Origin: Candidatus Poribacteria bacterium
GTDB lineage: Bacteria; Poribacteria; WGA-4E; WGA-3G
NCBI GenBank assembly: GCA_012270795.1
Contig: JAAXHO010000212.1
Location: forward strand, 3,951 to 44,351
Length of the DNA stretch: 40,401 nt
Direction of reading: 5' to 3'
Under the pieces are notes generated by a model. It saw only the letters and a list, made by a program, of their open reading frames with translations. It made no database searches and was not told the DNA's origin. This document shows positions 25,686 through 34,326 of the stretch, one piece after another. Made by a program: the position numbers and the translations under genes. Positions within the stretch are counted from its first letter, which is position 1. Each line of letters opens with the position of its first letter.

Positions 25686-27059
25686 ATGAAAGCAGTCATC
25701 ATAGGCGCAGGTGAAGTCGGATTTCACACCGCGAAATTACTCACAGCAGAAAAAAACGATGTCGTCTTGATAGATGAGTCCGAAGAAGCCTGCCAACGCG
25801 TCAACGAACAATTGGATTTGCAGACACTGTGCGGTTCTGGTGCATCCCCAGTTTTGCTAAAAAAAGCTGGCATCAGTGATGCCCAACTTATCATTGCGGT
25901 TACGAACAGTGATGAAATCAATATGCTTGCTTGTCAAATCGCAGAACGGTATCAAGTAGAAACAAAAATCGCACGCGTATCAAATCCGGACTACTTTACA
26001 GATGAAAGCGGGTTGACACCGCAAGATTTCGGTATTAACTTACTCGTTAATCCTGAAAGACTCTGCGTTGAGGAGTTTATACGTCTCCTAAAAACACCTG
26101 AAGCTCGAGAAATTGTTGAATTTGAAGATGGCAGAATACAACTCGCCGCATTTCGCATAAGACCCAGAAATCCTTTCATTGGAAAATCTCTTAACGAATT
26201 AGATAAGAGTAGAGTAATTTCTGATGTGCGTTTTGCAGCAATTAAAAGACGGGGAGCAAAAGATGTCATCATTCCAAGAGGGAACGATGTCCTCAGGCAA
26301 GGAGATGATGTTTTTGTCATCGGTAGTGCATTGGCAATTGAACAATTGTTCAGGTTGTTCGGTATATTTATCAACCCACATCTCGAACGCGTCATAATTG
26401 TCGGTGCAAGTACTATAGGCATTGAACTTGCGCGTACACTTGAAGGGAACGGTACCGATGTAAAACTAATTGAATCTGATGAAAAACTTGCCGAACTTGC
26501 ATCACAAACCCTAAAAAAAACAACTGTACTTCACGGCAATTACCTACAATTTCATTTGTTAGAGGAAGCAGGAATTGAAGAAGCAAATGGGTTTGTCTCG
26601 GTCACAGGTGATGACGAAGACGATATTATGGCATGCATGACAGCAAAGGAACACGGCGCACAACGCGCACTCGCTTTAATCCAACAACCGCGTTACCTTC
26701 CGCTGCTCAATCGTATTCCACGTTTAGACGGTGCAGTCAGCAGACATCTGACCGTTGTTAGCAACCTTCTACGTCTCATCCGCCGTGGTAATATCGTCTC
26801 TGTCGCTTCACTTCATGAAATAGATGCAGAAGTAATTGAAATCATCACAGGAGTCAACGCGAAAATAGCACACAAAGAAATCAGCACTTTGAGAAACAAA
26901 CTACCAGACAACGCATTTATTGGAGCAATACTCCGACGTGAAAAACTCATTATTCCACACAGTGACACTGTGATCCAACCTGCTGATCGTGTGATTGTCT
27001 TCAGTATGCCGGACGCAATCGCTGTTGTTGAAGATATGTTCGCTACACGTAGGGTTTGA
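25686..27059 (+). CDS. trkA: Trk potassium uptake regulatory protein TrkA
   Basis: This 457-residue cytoplasmic protein gates Trk/Ktr potassium channels in response to NAD(H). It contains two RCK units: a first NAD-binding Rossmann fold (VIIGAGEVGFHTAKLL, with D at the end of strand 2 in LIDESEE), an RCK-C domain, then a second pair (IIVGASTIGIELARTLEG). The length fits duplicated TrkA. No TrkH/TrkG membrane partner follows; the next gene is a WD40 protein. No clear Shine-Dalgarno precedes ATG 25686. Confidence 0.94.
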   Translation: MKAVIIGAGEVGFHTAKLLTAEKNDVVLIDESEEACQRVNEQLDLQTLCGSGASPVLLKKAGISDAQLIIAVTNSDEINMLACQIAERYQVETKIARVSNPDYFTDESGLTPQDFGINLLVNPERLCVEEFIRLLKTPEAREIVEFEDGRIQLAAFRIRPRNPFIGKSLNELDKSRVISDVRFAAIKRRGAKDVIIPRGNDVLRQGDDVFVIGSALAIEQLFRLFGIFINPHLERVIIVGASTIGIELARTLEGNGTDVKLIESDEKLAELASQTLKKTTVLHGNYLQFHLLEEAGIEEANGFVSVTGDDEDDIMACMTAKEHGAQRALALIQQPRYLPLLNRIPRLDGAVSRHLTVVSNLLRLIRRGNIVSVASLHEIDAEVIEIITGVNAKIAHKEISTLRNKLPDNAFIGAILRREKLIIPHSDTVIQPADRVIVFSMPDAIAVVEDMFATRRV

Positions 27060-27090
27060 TTGATAACTTCCAAAACCCATACTAACCTTA

Positions 27091-27103
27091 GTCCCGTAGG
27101 GAC
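27091..27103 (+). terminator. Possible terminator after trkA
   Basis: GTCCC-GTA-GGGAC forms a 5-bp GC-rich stem, followed 16 bases later by a T-rich run. It lies 31 bases after the trkA stop. The T-run is a little far, so this may be a repeat rather than a true terminator. Confidence 0.45.
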
Positions 27104-27179
27104 GATATGTTTATGTTTTTTGTCCAATATATGTGAAAATCACAAAGAAAATGCTTACTAACGATATAGGAAATTGACG

Positions 27180-29175
27180 ATGAAAAACAGGTTTTTGCTA
27201 TTTACCTTATTTCTGCTGAATATATCTATATTGTCAATCAGTTATGCACAAGACAACACACAGGCTGGCTTACCTGAAGGAGCAATTGCACGTCTTGGAA
27301 AAGGTGGTATCAATATCATGCGGTTCTCAGCAAATGGCAAGTACCTTGCAGTGGGAACGGATGTTGGCGTGTGGTTATACGACATCGCAACAGGAGAAGA
27401 GACTGCATTGTTCACGGGTCAACGCGGACAAGTCAATGCCCTTGAATTCTCACAAGATGGAACAGTACTTGCAAGTAGTGGCTATGAGAGCCCAATCATT
27501 CAGTTGTGGAACACAGACACTGGTGAGAAACGCAATCATATTGAATTAAAAAAAGGAACGAATCAATAGCATCATTAGCGTTCAAAGGAAAAATCCTAAT
27601 ATGCCTTGATCAAAGAGGTGGACTAATTTTTTACAACGTTGACATTGGTAAGGAATTAACTGAATCAAGAGATGTAAGTTTTTTTGATGCGGTAGCAGTC
27701 TCTGAAGATGTTAACAAATTTGCGATTGGCGTGCATGGCGGTAGAATACATTTATGGGATGCAACCTCGGTCAAGAAAGAAAAAACGCTATTAGGTCATG
27801 CAAGTTTATTCAATAGAGATGAAAGGACAATTAATGCGTTGGCAATTTCACCTGATGGGCAAATCCTTGCAAGTGGAAGCGAAGACAAAACCGTGCAGCT
27901 ATGGGATACTCAGACCTATAAACTACTCTCACGACTTAAAGGACATAGTGGATGGGTTACCTCGCTCGCTTTCTCAAAAGACGGGAAACTTCTTGCAAGC
28001 GGAGATGCTGATAAGACAATAAAACTCTGGGACGTGGAATCCAAGAAATTAACAGAAACTATAATCGGACACAATAATTCCATAAACGCATTAGCTTTTG
28101 TACCTGAAGGAACGCACCAGTACAGTGGGTGTCTTGCAAGTGGAAGTGCAGATGGAACTATCCGTTTTTGGAATCCAGATACTGGAGAAGAAATCACTAT
28201 CTTCGCGACAGGACATACAGAGTGGGTAAAAGCATTAGCTTTTTCAGAAAATGACACAACCCTTGCAAGTGCAGTTTTTAATGGGACAGTAGAGTTGTGG
28301 AGTCTACAGACAATGCAGGAACTTACTACTTTTACAATGGGGCTTAGTGATGCGGCTGATAGTGTAAAGCTTTCACCAAATGCTAAGTACTTTGTCTGTC
28401 GTGGTAACACGGGTATGATTGCTTTTAATTCTTTAGGATACGGGATGCGCAGCAGTTATAGAATGGATGACAAGTATAAAATATGGGAAATTGCATCTGG
28501 TAATGAATTGCAAATTCCTATTCAGCAACGTGGTGCTTTCAACCCTACACACCTCTCTTTCTCACCAAATGATGACATCATAGCAGTCTATAATAACCCA
28601 GAAATTAGCCTGTTGCACATAAACACTGGCACGGAACTTTATCAATTAAAACCGCGTCATAGATTACATTGGCACTCTGCGCGCTTAGCCTTTTCACATG
28701 ATGGGAAAAATTCGCTGCATTTAATAGCTATGACAGACCACAAATTTGGGATGTCTCTACACAGAAAGAAATTACTCCCCCTGGTATTGATGATACAGAG
28801 ATATTGAGGTTTTCCCCGAATGGAAATTCATTTGCTACAGTAAGTCAGAAGATTGTTAAATTATGGAAATTAGATGAAAATAATGAATATTTTCACACGG
28901 AACTAACCAAAGCACCTTGGCGGATATCTGAAGCCATAACATTCTCACCAGATGGAAAAGTTCTTATTCTTTTAGGTCCACAGAAACATCGGATTAAATT
29001 ATTTGATGTGGAAACAGGGAAATTCATTGGCAACCTTACGGGACATACAGAACCGATTGAAACGTTGGTGTTTTCGCACGATGGCAAAACACTGGCAAGT
29101 GGCAGTCAAGATGGGACGGTGTTATTATGGGATTGGGAGCAGGTTATCAATGAAGAATTAACTGATTATGAATGA
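27180..29175 (+). pseudogene. WD40-repeat beta-propeller protein, interrupted by two frameshifts
   Basis: The gene starts at ATG 27180 with a signal peptide (MKNRFLLFTLFLLNISILSI...AQ) and encodes about ten WD40 blades, such as VNALEFSQDGTVLASSGYES and INALAISPDGQILASGSEDK, ending QDGTVLLWDWEQ. The frame changes twice by -1: at a run of seven A residues (27548-27554), after which reading continues as ESIASLAFKGKILICLDQRG, and at a five-A run near 28706-28710, after which it continues as KFAAFNSYDRPQIWDVSTQK. Restoring one A at each place gives a full-length exported propeller of about 660 residues. It may be a pseudogene, an assembly error in homopolymers, or slippage; the first site reads A AAA AAA in frame. 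WD40 propellers are protein-interaction platforms. Confidence 0.8.
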
Positions 29176-29208
29176 CCGTAGCGGTTCCTATCAAGACATT
29201 ACTCCATT

Positions 29209-29451
29209 CTAATAGATGATGCATTGTCCATCAGTGCAAACGCTTCCTGCCTTTTGTGTTGCATCGCCAGCCATATTTTCTTCTTCCGCAGATTCAAACT
29301 CCGATATTAGGGATACAGATTTTGTGTTAGGTTCTGAAATATTGAACTGTAGCGAATCGTTATCAGTGAGGGTTAATGAGCATCCTGCCAACATAGCAAC
29401 CGCGACTAACACATAAACTAATAAGAGAAAGTTTTTCCATTGAAATTTCAT
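29209..29451 (-). CDS. Small lipoprotein ending in a CTDGQC motif
   Basis: The 80-residue protein has a signal peptide and lipobox (VAMLAGC, acylated cysteine about C24). The mature part is short, acidic and ends GSVCTDGQCIIY, giving two cysteines four residues apart at the extreme C-terminus, well placed to be exposed for thiol chemistry. It begins four bases after the DUF362 stop, so it is the last gene of the selenoprotein operon. I do not recognise a named family; acting as a redox partner of the peroxiredoxin-like lipoproteins is inference from context. Confidence 0.7.
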   Translation of the reverse strand: MKFQWKNFLLLVYVLVAVAMLAGCSLTLTDNDSLQFNISEPNTKSVSLISEFESAEEENMAGDATQKAGSVCTDGQCIIY

Positions 29452-29455
29452 ACGT

Positions 29456-30568
29456 CTATACCTCTATTTTCTGAAGATTTACTTGATTCAGTGAGTTCTT
29501 TCCTATACCGAGTCCACTTGCGGAACTAATGTGGTTCGCAAACTTTGACATTGAACTCAAACCCAATTCCTCACGTTTCTGATTGACAGTTTGTAGTATT
29601 AAGACATCAAGTATCACTGGATCTTGACTGACAAACATGCCACCGTACTGCCAAGTGCTTTCAGCGTGATATAACGGACCACGGTCATAAGATGCTACCA
29701 ACCCATCAACGATGTTGAGGACAACCTTATCTTTTAGCACTTTGTTCTCAAATATTTCTCCGATTGCGGGGTTACAGTAAAGTGGTTTTCCGTGAAATCT
29801 GCGTGTGTTGTCAACACTACCGAAAGCCATGTTCTTCAGACATCCACTTACGCCAGCCATATCATGATGTTTCAGTACAGGGACATTTATTATGACATCC
29901 ACCATTTCTGTCACAATTCGTGAGTATCGGGAGCGTGTGCTTTCATTTTCTCGTCTGGTGCTGCTGTCTTTTTCGGTTTCATAATAGACATTATCGTCGT
30001 ACCCGATATCCGGTAGATCGGAGGAAATTGTACGAACACCCGTATCTTCGGTCTTGATAGGATATCCAGCTTTTAGTAGATGTTTTTCAAAGCGATCCCA
30101 AATGATTATCTGTTTTTTTAGAACGCCGGCATTGAACAAACCCTCAATGATTTTGTCAACGATAATGGAATGTGTGCTTAATTGTGGACCTGCAATTGGG
30201 TTAACTTTTATGCCGACGATTTGGTCTGGTAGGACAATCTCTCGCCATGCTTCTTTTGCTGCTTCGCGACCGGTGAGTTTCATCAATGCCTGATCGACCA
30301 TTTCACCGACAGTATCCTCATTGAGTTGGTCGTCTTCCCAAACACTTTTACCGAGAACTTCCACAGCTGGTGTTAGATCCGTAGATTTTGGTTGAATAAC
30401 AGGAACTTTCCCACCAATCTGTGCGAAAGCGGGGAGCGTCGTCAGTGCTACTCCGCCAATTGTACCAATTTGACCAAGGAATTGCCGCCTGTTGAATTTG
30501 TCTTGATTGCGTAATGTCTCTTCGCTATCTCTGAGAATATTAGCAATAACTTTATCGTCTGTTTTCAT
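29456..30568 (-). CDS. Tat-exported DUF362 domain protein
   Basis: The 370-residue protein has a twin-arginine signal (NRRQFLGQIG, then a hydrophobic stretch ending PAFAQ) about 30 residues from the start. The body is a DUF362 domain (IVGIKVNPIAGPQLSTHSII, VPVLKHHDMAGVSGCLKNMA). DUF362 proteins are often linked to iron-sulfur clusters, but no ferredoxin-like CxxCxxC set is visible here, so no cluster can be claimed. Its ATG overlaps the stop of the upstream selenoprotein gene (TGATG), so translation is coupled. Function is unknown. Confidence 0.85.
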   Translation of the reverse strand: MKTDDKVIANILRDSEETLRNQDKFNRRQFLGQIGTIGGVALTTLPAFAQIGGKVPVIQPKSTDLTPAVEVLGKSVWEDDQLNEDTVGEMVDQALMKLTGREAAKEAWREIVLPDQIVGIKVNPIAGPQLSTHSIIVDKIIEGLFNAGVLKKQIIIWDRFEKHLLKAGYPIKTEDTGVRTISSDLPDIGYDDNVYYETEKDSSTRRENESTRSRYSRIVTEMVDVIINVPVLKHHDMAGVSGCLKNMAFGSVDNTRRFHGKPLYCNPAIGEIFENKVLKDKVVLNIVDGLVASYDRGPLYHAESTWQYGGMFVSQDPVILDVLILQTVNQKREELGLSSMSKFANHISSASGLGIGKNSLNQVNLQKIEV

Positions 30569-31188
30569 CAGAGTTTACCTAATTCTGTAAGGATTGTTGC
30601 TGTTGGAACACGTTCATTTTGCGTATCAATTGATTTCCAAGCGACCTTACCATCCGATGAGATAATGAAGGCTGCGGGTCTTGCTATTGATGTGTCTGTT
30701 TGATCAAGCACATTATATGCATTGATAACGTCTTTGTTTGTATCAGCGAGTACTGAAAAACTGAGACCAATATTGTCTATTGTCCTTTTTGTAGTTTCAA
30801 TATCATCGGAACTGATAGCGAATAATTCTGCCCCGGTAGTTTGGATGCTCTCATAATTTTCTTGCAACTCACCGAGTTGCGTCTGGCAGAAACCTCATCC
30901 ACCAAAGCGGTAAAAAACGACGACTACTTTTTTGGTCCCAATATAGTCTTGTAGATTGTGAGTTTCTCCATATCCATCAGGTAATTCAAATGTAGGTGCA
31001 GTAATACCTATGGGCAAACCTTCTCCTGCGGGTAATTCCTCAAAGTCATCAACAGGCTCAATCAATTCCATATCCTGCATTACTTCCTCATTTACAGAAT
31101 CGTCGGTTGAGGAACAACTAAATACTCCCAACAGTAATAATACGAATGAAAAATAAGTTATAGTTTGTGTCGTTATAGTTTGTTTCAT
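30568..31188 (-). CDS. Peroxiredoxin-like lipoprotein with in-frame UGA: candidate UxxC selenoprotein 1
   Basis: Reading through UGA at 30897-30895 (codon 98) gives a single 206-residue protein. The N-terminus is a lipoprotein signal (LLLLGVFSC, C25), followed by an AhpC/TSA-type thioredoxin fold: ITAPTFELPDGYGETHNLQD, VVVVFYRFGG, then U-GFC-QTQLGELQENY and the rest of the domain (ELFAISSDDIETTKRTIDNI). The UGA stands exactly where the catalytic cysteine of the W-C-P-F-C type site belongs, giving UxxC. The frame is otherwise intact on both sides. AAGGAG precedes the start. A SECIS-like hairpin follows the UGA at 30864-30880. Likely role: reduction of peroxides or disulfides at the membrane surface. 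Confidence 0.9.
30864..30880 (-). promoter_or_regulatory. SECIS-like hairpin of peroxiredoxin-like selenoprotein 1
   Basis: On the mRNA, GCAACTC-GGT-GAGTTGC is a perfect 7-bp stem with a 3-nt loop starting GG. The stem starts 14 nt and the loop 21 nt after the UGA, within the usual bacterial SECIS window, with a G early in the loop. The paralogous gene has the same geometry. Confidence 0.7.
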
Positions 31189-31222
31189 AGTAACTCCTTA
31201 TACTCATCTGTGATTAGAGATA

Positions 31223-32326
31223 TCAAAGTTTACCTAATTCTGTAAAGATATCCTGAATAGGCACTCTATGATTAGTACCTCCGAGGAATTTTGATACTAT
31301 TGTGCCTTGTCGGTTCAATATGTAGGTGGAAGGTCTGGCGATTCTGGTATTCCCTCGATCCACTACGTTATATGTTTTAATAACGTCCAAACTTCCATCA
31401 GAAAGAACTATGTATTCAAGCCCTTCATCTTGTACAGTATCTTTAGTAGCTGATACGCTATCAGAACTGATAACTATGATTTCACCACCAGCGGACTTAA
31501 TTTTATTGTAGTTCTGTTGCAACTCAACGAGCTGCTCTACACAAAACGGTCACCATTCACCTCTATAGAAAACTAACACAACGTTATTATCTGATGTATA
31601 GTCAGAAAGTGAATGTTGTGTGTTGTTTCCATCTGGCAATTCAAAATTCGGTGCTATGCTGCAAAGATTTAATCCTTCACTTGGTCCGGGTGTTTCAGAT
31701 ACAGATATTTTTGTTAGTTCAAGTGTAACTTCATAGATTTGATCCGCGCTGAGGGGTTGTAACGTTATTTCACTGTCTTCATAACATGTATATGTAATAA
31801 CTAATGTCAAGTCTTGATCTATAGGAAGCTTCTCAAAAGAAAACTCACCATCATTATTTGTCAGTGCAGTTACTTTTTCATCATTTTCAGTCGTTAATTG
31901 AACGGTTGCTTTTGCAAGAGGGGTTCCTGTTTCGTCGTCTTCTAACATCCCAAGAATGTGAGCCACAGGTATATCTAATTTAACAAGACCTACTTTTTCT
32001 AAGGAAATAGTTTCTTCAGCAACAACTGTTGCATTTAGTGCTGTTGCTTCATATCCTAATGCGGATATTTGTATCGTATAATCTCCTTCATCAAGTTCAG
32101 TAAATTCGTAATTCCCATCGGTCTCAATTTGTTTTATAAGTTTTCCTGCTTTTAGTATACGCACCTGAATTGGTACACCGTCAATTGATTGTACCTCACC
32201 AGAAATGGATCCCGTTTGAATAACGACTTCGCCAATTATATCTTTATCAACGTCTTCTGTTGTTCCACACCCGAATGCAATTAGCATCAAACATGTGAAT
32301 GCCAGGAGTGTCAGTGTTCGTTTCAT
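31223..32326 (-). CDS. Peroxiredoxin-like lipoprotein with regulatory-like beta domains and in-frame UGA: candidate UxxC selenoprotein 2
   Basis: Reading through UGA at 31552-31550 (codon 259) gives a 367-residue protein. A lipobox (LMLIAFGC, C20) is followed by two carboxypeptidase-regulatory-like beta-sandwiches (about 35-100 and 120-205), then an AhpC/TSA fold: SIAPNFELPDGNNTQHSLSD, NNVVLVFYRGEW, U-PFC-VEQLVELQQNY, then EIIVISSDSVSATKDTVQDE. FYRGEW-U-PFC matches the usual FYRGxW-C-PFC site with Sec for the first cysteine. AGAGGTTAAAACTC precedes the ATG. The gene heads the operon and is a tandem paralog of the next one, with added surface-stalk domains. The start of its redoxin domain also has an ordinary cysteine (LNLCSIAP). 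Confidence 0.92.
31519..31535 (-). promoter_or_regulatory. SECIS-like hairpin of peroxiredoxin-like selenoprotein 2
   Basis: On the mRNA, GCAGCTC-GTT-GAGTTGC makes a 7-bp stem with one G-U pair and a 3-nt loop starting with G. It begins 14 nt after the UGA, the same spacing as in selenoprotein 1. The G-U pair keeps the stem despite a base change. Confidence 0.7.
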
Positions 32327-32396
32327 GAGTTTTAACCTCTATTAATTCAGTGTGATATTCATTATGATCTGTCCGTTTAGCAAACCTAATGGACTG

Positions 32397-32756
32397 CGTG
32401 TGTTGTAGCACAACCTGTATGAAGATTAAAAATAAATGGGGTAATGTATTGTTCTTATTATATTTTAGAATAGTTGTGTAGCATACATGTTCTTTGTCTG
32501 AACCAGGATTTACAGGATTTACAGATTTCCAGGATTTTTTCTCATCAGATCCTATTCAAAAAAGAACCTAAACGCGCATCAAAAGTCCTTGATAAGGGAA
32601 ATCCTGAAAATCTGGAGATCCTGAAAATCCTGGTTCAGACAACAGAGAACGTAACGACCCAGAATAGGTTCTATTCCTTACAAATTAGCATATAAGGGAA
32701 ACATTTGATTACCCAATTAATAACTTAATCTTCATACAGGTTGTGCTACAGACACG
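32397..32756. repeat. 360-bp composite element with long terminal inverted repeats
   Basis: The left end reads TGTAGCACAACCTGTATGAA (from 32404) and continues GATTAA; the right end 32725-32750 is its exact reverse complement, and a CGTGT/ACACG pair extends it outward. Inside lies a copy of the GTCTGAACCAGGATT element (32496-32640). No protein is encoded. Its right half recurs at 37451-37552. It fills the gap between the selenoprotein operon and the LamG gene. Confidence 0.85.
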
Positions 32757-32769
32757 TTAGAAGTACATT

Positions 32770-34029
32770 TTATTTAATGGAACGTTTTTTGACATTACCC
32801 CAGGTGGTTGCAAGTTTACCATCTGCTTCCACAGCGGTAAGATTTACAAGTCCATCATTCATGATAGATTGCATATCATCTTCAGTTAATGCGACATTGA
32901 ATAGTGCAACTTCATCAATGATTCCAGCGGTATAACGGTCAAAATGCCGTCCTATATGGAATACACCTTCTGCGGTGCCGTATCCACTGTCTTTATTAAA
33001 ATCATATTCAGCTTCTTGTGTTCCATCAATCCACAAAGTTGCTTTTCCTGTTTCTGCATCTGCTCGTCCTGCAATGAAATGCCATTGATCGTCATTAATA
33101 TCTGTCGTGCTATTCATTCTAAAACTTGCATTTGAACCGTCTCGTAAGAAGAATGCAAGTTTTCCATCAGCTCCACCGTTCCAAAGCATATACCACGGTG
33201 TCGCTTGTGTTTTATCTTCATAATTTTTGCCAGCAAGTGATCCACCAACTGAGGTTCCTTTGAAATGAACCGTCAATGTAAAGGAGGTCCCTGCTTCAAA
33301 AACGACACTATCTGAGTGAGGCACTTCAACCCAAGTGTCAGTACCATTAAATTCAAGTGCTTTTCCAAATCTACCATCAACCCACTGTGCACCGTGAATT
33401 GTACCGTCATTATCATTCAGTGAAGAATCTGTTGCGATAGTGCCTTCACCATCATCAAATAACCACATTGCTGTGATGTTTTCTAAGGTATATTCTGAAA
33501 TACTTGCAAGCGAAATTTTCTTAGCATCTGCATCTGCGACTGCAGCGATAAAGTGCCAATCATCATCAGACACATCTACAGTGCCATTAATTCTGGAATT
33601 CTGATCGTCGGTAGTGCGCAAGTAGATAGAAATCGTATTACCAGATCCACCGTTCCAGATAAGATACCAAGGTTTTGCCTGTGATGTATCTTCATAGTTT
33701 TTTCCTACGAGTGAACCACCAACTTTTGTACCTTTGTAGTGGAGCGTAATAGAAAATGAAGTTCCTGCGGGAAATCCGAGAGATTTTGCATGGGGAACTT
33801 CAACCCAATCGTCTGTACCATCAAATTCCAGTGCTTTTCCAAACACGCCATCAACCAATTTTGCACCGTGGATAGTGCCATCATTGCCGTTTTCTGATGA
33901 ATCTACTGCAATACCACCAGAATCCCTTTCAAATAACCACATCCCCATGATATTATTTGTATCAATTGCTGCGTAGGTTGGGAGTGTTATTACACAGATT
34001 GCTAAGAACATTAGTATAATTTTTTGCAT
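32770..34029 (-). CDS. Secreted protein with tandem LamG (concanavalin-A-like) domains
   Basis: The 419-residue protein has a signal peptide (MQKIILMFLAICVITLPTYA) and two LamG/laminin-G-like units of the carbohydrate-binding jelly-roll kind: MWLFERDSGGIAVDSSENGN and MWLFDDGEGTIATDSSLNDN, each followed by DGTIHGA, GKALEF(D/N)GTD and WVEVPH. The first unit is truncated: it runs from DDDWHFIAAVADADAKKISL straight into ASISEYTLENITAMWLF, missing the last 50 or so residues that the second unit keeps (ending IIDEVALFNVALTEDDMQSI). The C-terminus, LTAVEADGKLATTWGNVKK, is a tail I associate with many Poribacteria LamG proteins. A good promoter lies upstream. Confidence 0.88.
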   Translation of the reverse strand: MQKIILMFLAICVITLPTYAAIDTNNIMGMWLFERDSGGIAVDSSENGNDGTIHGAKLVDGVFGKALEFDGTDDWVEVPHAKSLGFPAGTSFSITLHYKGTKVGGSLVGKNYEDTSQAKPWYLIWNGGSGNTISIYLRTTDDQNSRINGTVDVSDDDWHFIAAVADADAKKISLASISEYTLENITAMWLFDDGEGTIATDSSLNDNDGTIHGAQWVDGRFGKALEFNGTDTWVEVPHSDSVVFEAGTSFTLTVHFKGTSVGGSLAGKNYEDKTQATPWYMLWNGGADGKLAFFLRDGSNASFRMNSTTDINDDQWHFIAGRADAETGKATLWIDGTQEAEYDFNKDSGYGTAEGVFHIGRHFDRYTAGIIDEVALFNVALTEDDMQSIMNDGLVNLTAVEADGKLATTWGNVKKRSIK

Positions 34030-34069
34030 TAAAATATTTTTCCTCCAAATTGAAATTTGCTACCTTGAT

Positions 34070-34098
34070 AGTATATCATACTCAGTTTTTTATGTCAA
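34070..34098 (-). promoter_or_regulatory. Sigma-70-type promoter of the LamG gene
   Basis: On the minus strand TTGACA (plus-strand 34093-34098) and TATACT (34070-34075) are separated by 17 bases, about 40 bases upstream of the LamG start. Confidence 0.7.
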
Positions 34099-34138
34099 TT
34101 GATTTTCAACAATGGGGTGTGTAAAGTTTTGGTTACTT

Positions 34139-34282
34139 GTCTGAACCAGGATTTACAGGATTTATAGATTTCCAGGATTTCCCTCAACAGGTTCTATTCC
34201 CAAAGTTGACATCAAAGTGCCTCAAAAATCCTTGATGAGGTAATCTTGGTAATCTGTAAATCCTGAAAATCCTGGTTCAGAC
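34139..34282. repeat. GTCTGAACCAGGATT element, copy 3
   Basis: The 144-bp unit begins GTCTGAACCAGGATTTACAG and ends AATCCTGGTTCAGAC. It lies between the divergent LamG and BNR genes, flanked by GTAAAGTTTTGG and AAAACTTTACACACCC words facing each other. It separates the two promoters. Confidence 0.85.
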
Positions 34283-34326
34283 ATAAGCAAAAACTTTACA
34301 CACCCATAAACCCATAAACATGAGAG

